Shown here piece by piece: positions 5,439 to 5,586 of a stretch of DNA of 5,586 nt. A program made the position numbers and the translations under genes. The stretch's first letter is position 1. Every line of letters begins with the position of its first letter. The stretch comes from a bacterium. Lineage in GTDB: Bacteria; Actinomycetota; Acidimicrobiia; Acidimicrobiales; Bin134. The notes under the pieces are model-generated. The model was given only the letters and a program-made list of their open reading frames with translations, was not told the origin of the DNA and did no database searches. The stretch is from the NCBI GenBank assembly GCA_028820035.1, contig JAPPKI010000432.1:1-5586 (forward strand). The letters run 5' to 3'.

Positions 5439-5586
5439 ATGCGCAGCCCGGCGATCGAGGTAACCGGACTGAGCAAATCCTACGGCGCGCACGAAGCAGT
5501 CGCCGGCGTTGACCTCCACGTGGAAGAGGGCGAGATTCTGGCCTTCTTGGGGCCAAACGGCGCGGGCAAGACCACCACGGTCGAAA
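5439..5586 (+). CDS. ABC transporter ATP-binding protein (5' part, runs off the window)
   Basis: The first 49 residues of a nucleotide-binding domain, [16 protein letters not shown] followed by a Walker A motif GPNGAGKTT at 38-46. Tyr15 is the likely adenine-stacking A-loop residue. The spacing from start to Walker A is normal. The form resembles DrrA-like ATPases of ABC-2 exporters, which usually precede a separate permease gene. That permease would lie beyond the window. ATG 5439 is preferred. An in-frame GTG at 5430 (VNTM...) is an alternative that adds three residues. Ribosome-binding sequence is weak (AGAG at 5427-5430). It is separated from the catabolic genes by 62 nt and is probably not part of their pathway, though export or uptake of a related compound cannot be excluded. 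Confidence 0.88.
   Translation, partial: MRSPAIEVTGLSKSYGAHEAVAGVDLHVEEGEILAFLGPNGAGKTTTVE

Overview
The window is GC-rich (about two thirds G+C by eye) with strong G/C bias at third codon positions. It carries one tightly packed gene set, all on the + strand. The gene content is an acyl-CoA dehydrogenase, an SDR, a two-subunit class I CoA-transferase-fold enzyme of the glutaconate CoA-transferase/IpdAB type, and a probable F420-dependent luciferase-like oxidoreductase. This suggests an actinomycete (Actinomycetota, perhaps a mycobacterial or acidimicrobial relative). The phylum is inferred from composition and gene families, not from a marker gene.

Layout: the 3' end of an unidentified CDS (1-78); a 49-nt gap; acyl-CoA dehydrogenase (128-1288); SDR (GTG start at 1288, sharing one base with the previous stop, to 2091); CoA-transferase-fold subunit A (2088-2978, ATGA overlap); a 52-nt spacer; subunit B (3031-3849); another 52-nt spacer; LLM-family oxidoreductase (3902-5008); SnoaL/NTF2-like small protein (5005-5376, ATGA overlap); a 62-nt gap; and the start of an ABC transporter ATPase (5439 to the window end), probably a separate unit. 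No RNA gene, CRISPR array, insertion sequence or convincing terminator was seen.

Function: the first six complete genes look like one operon degrading a CoA-activated, probably cyclic or branched, acid. The dehydrogenase would introduce a double bond. The SDR and the LLM protein would interconvert alcohols and ketones. The A/B pair would act on the acyl-CoA. Subunit B lacks the catalytic glutamate of true class I CoA-transferases and resembles IpdB of steroid-degrading actinobacteria. IpdAB opens the last steroid ring hydrolytically, so a ring-opening hydrolase is at least as likely here as a CoA-transferase. The substrate cannot be read from the sequence.

Most unusual structure: both 52-nt spacers are spanned by a 19-codon reading frame. 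Each begins in an ATGA overlap with the upstream stop and ends in an ATGA overlap with the downstream start. The frames have identical length but unrelated sequence. The second spacer is also bounded by a 12-bp direct repeat. If the mini-frames are translated, the operon from the SDR to the SnoaL-like gene is an unbroken chain of overlapping stop/start signals.
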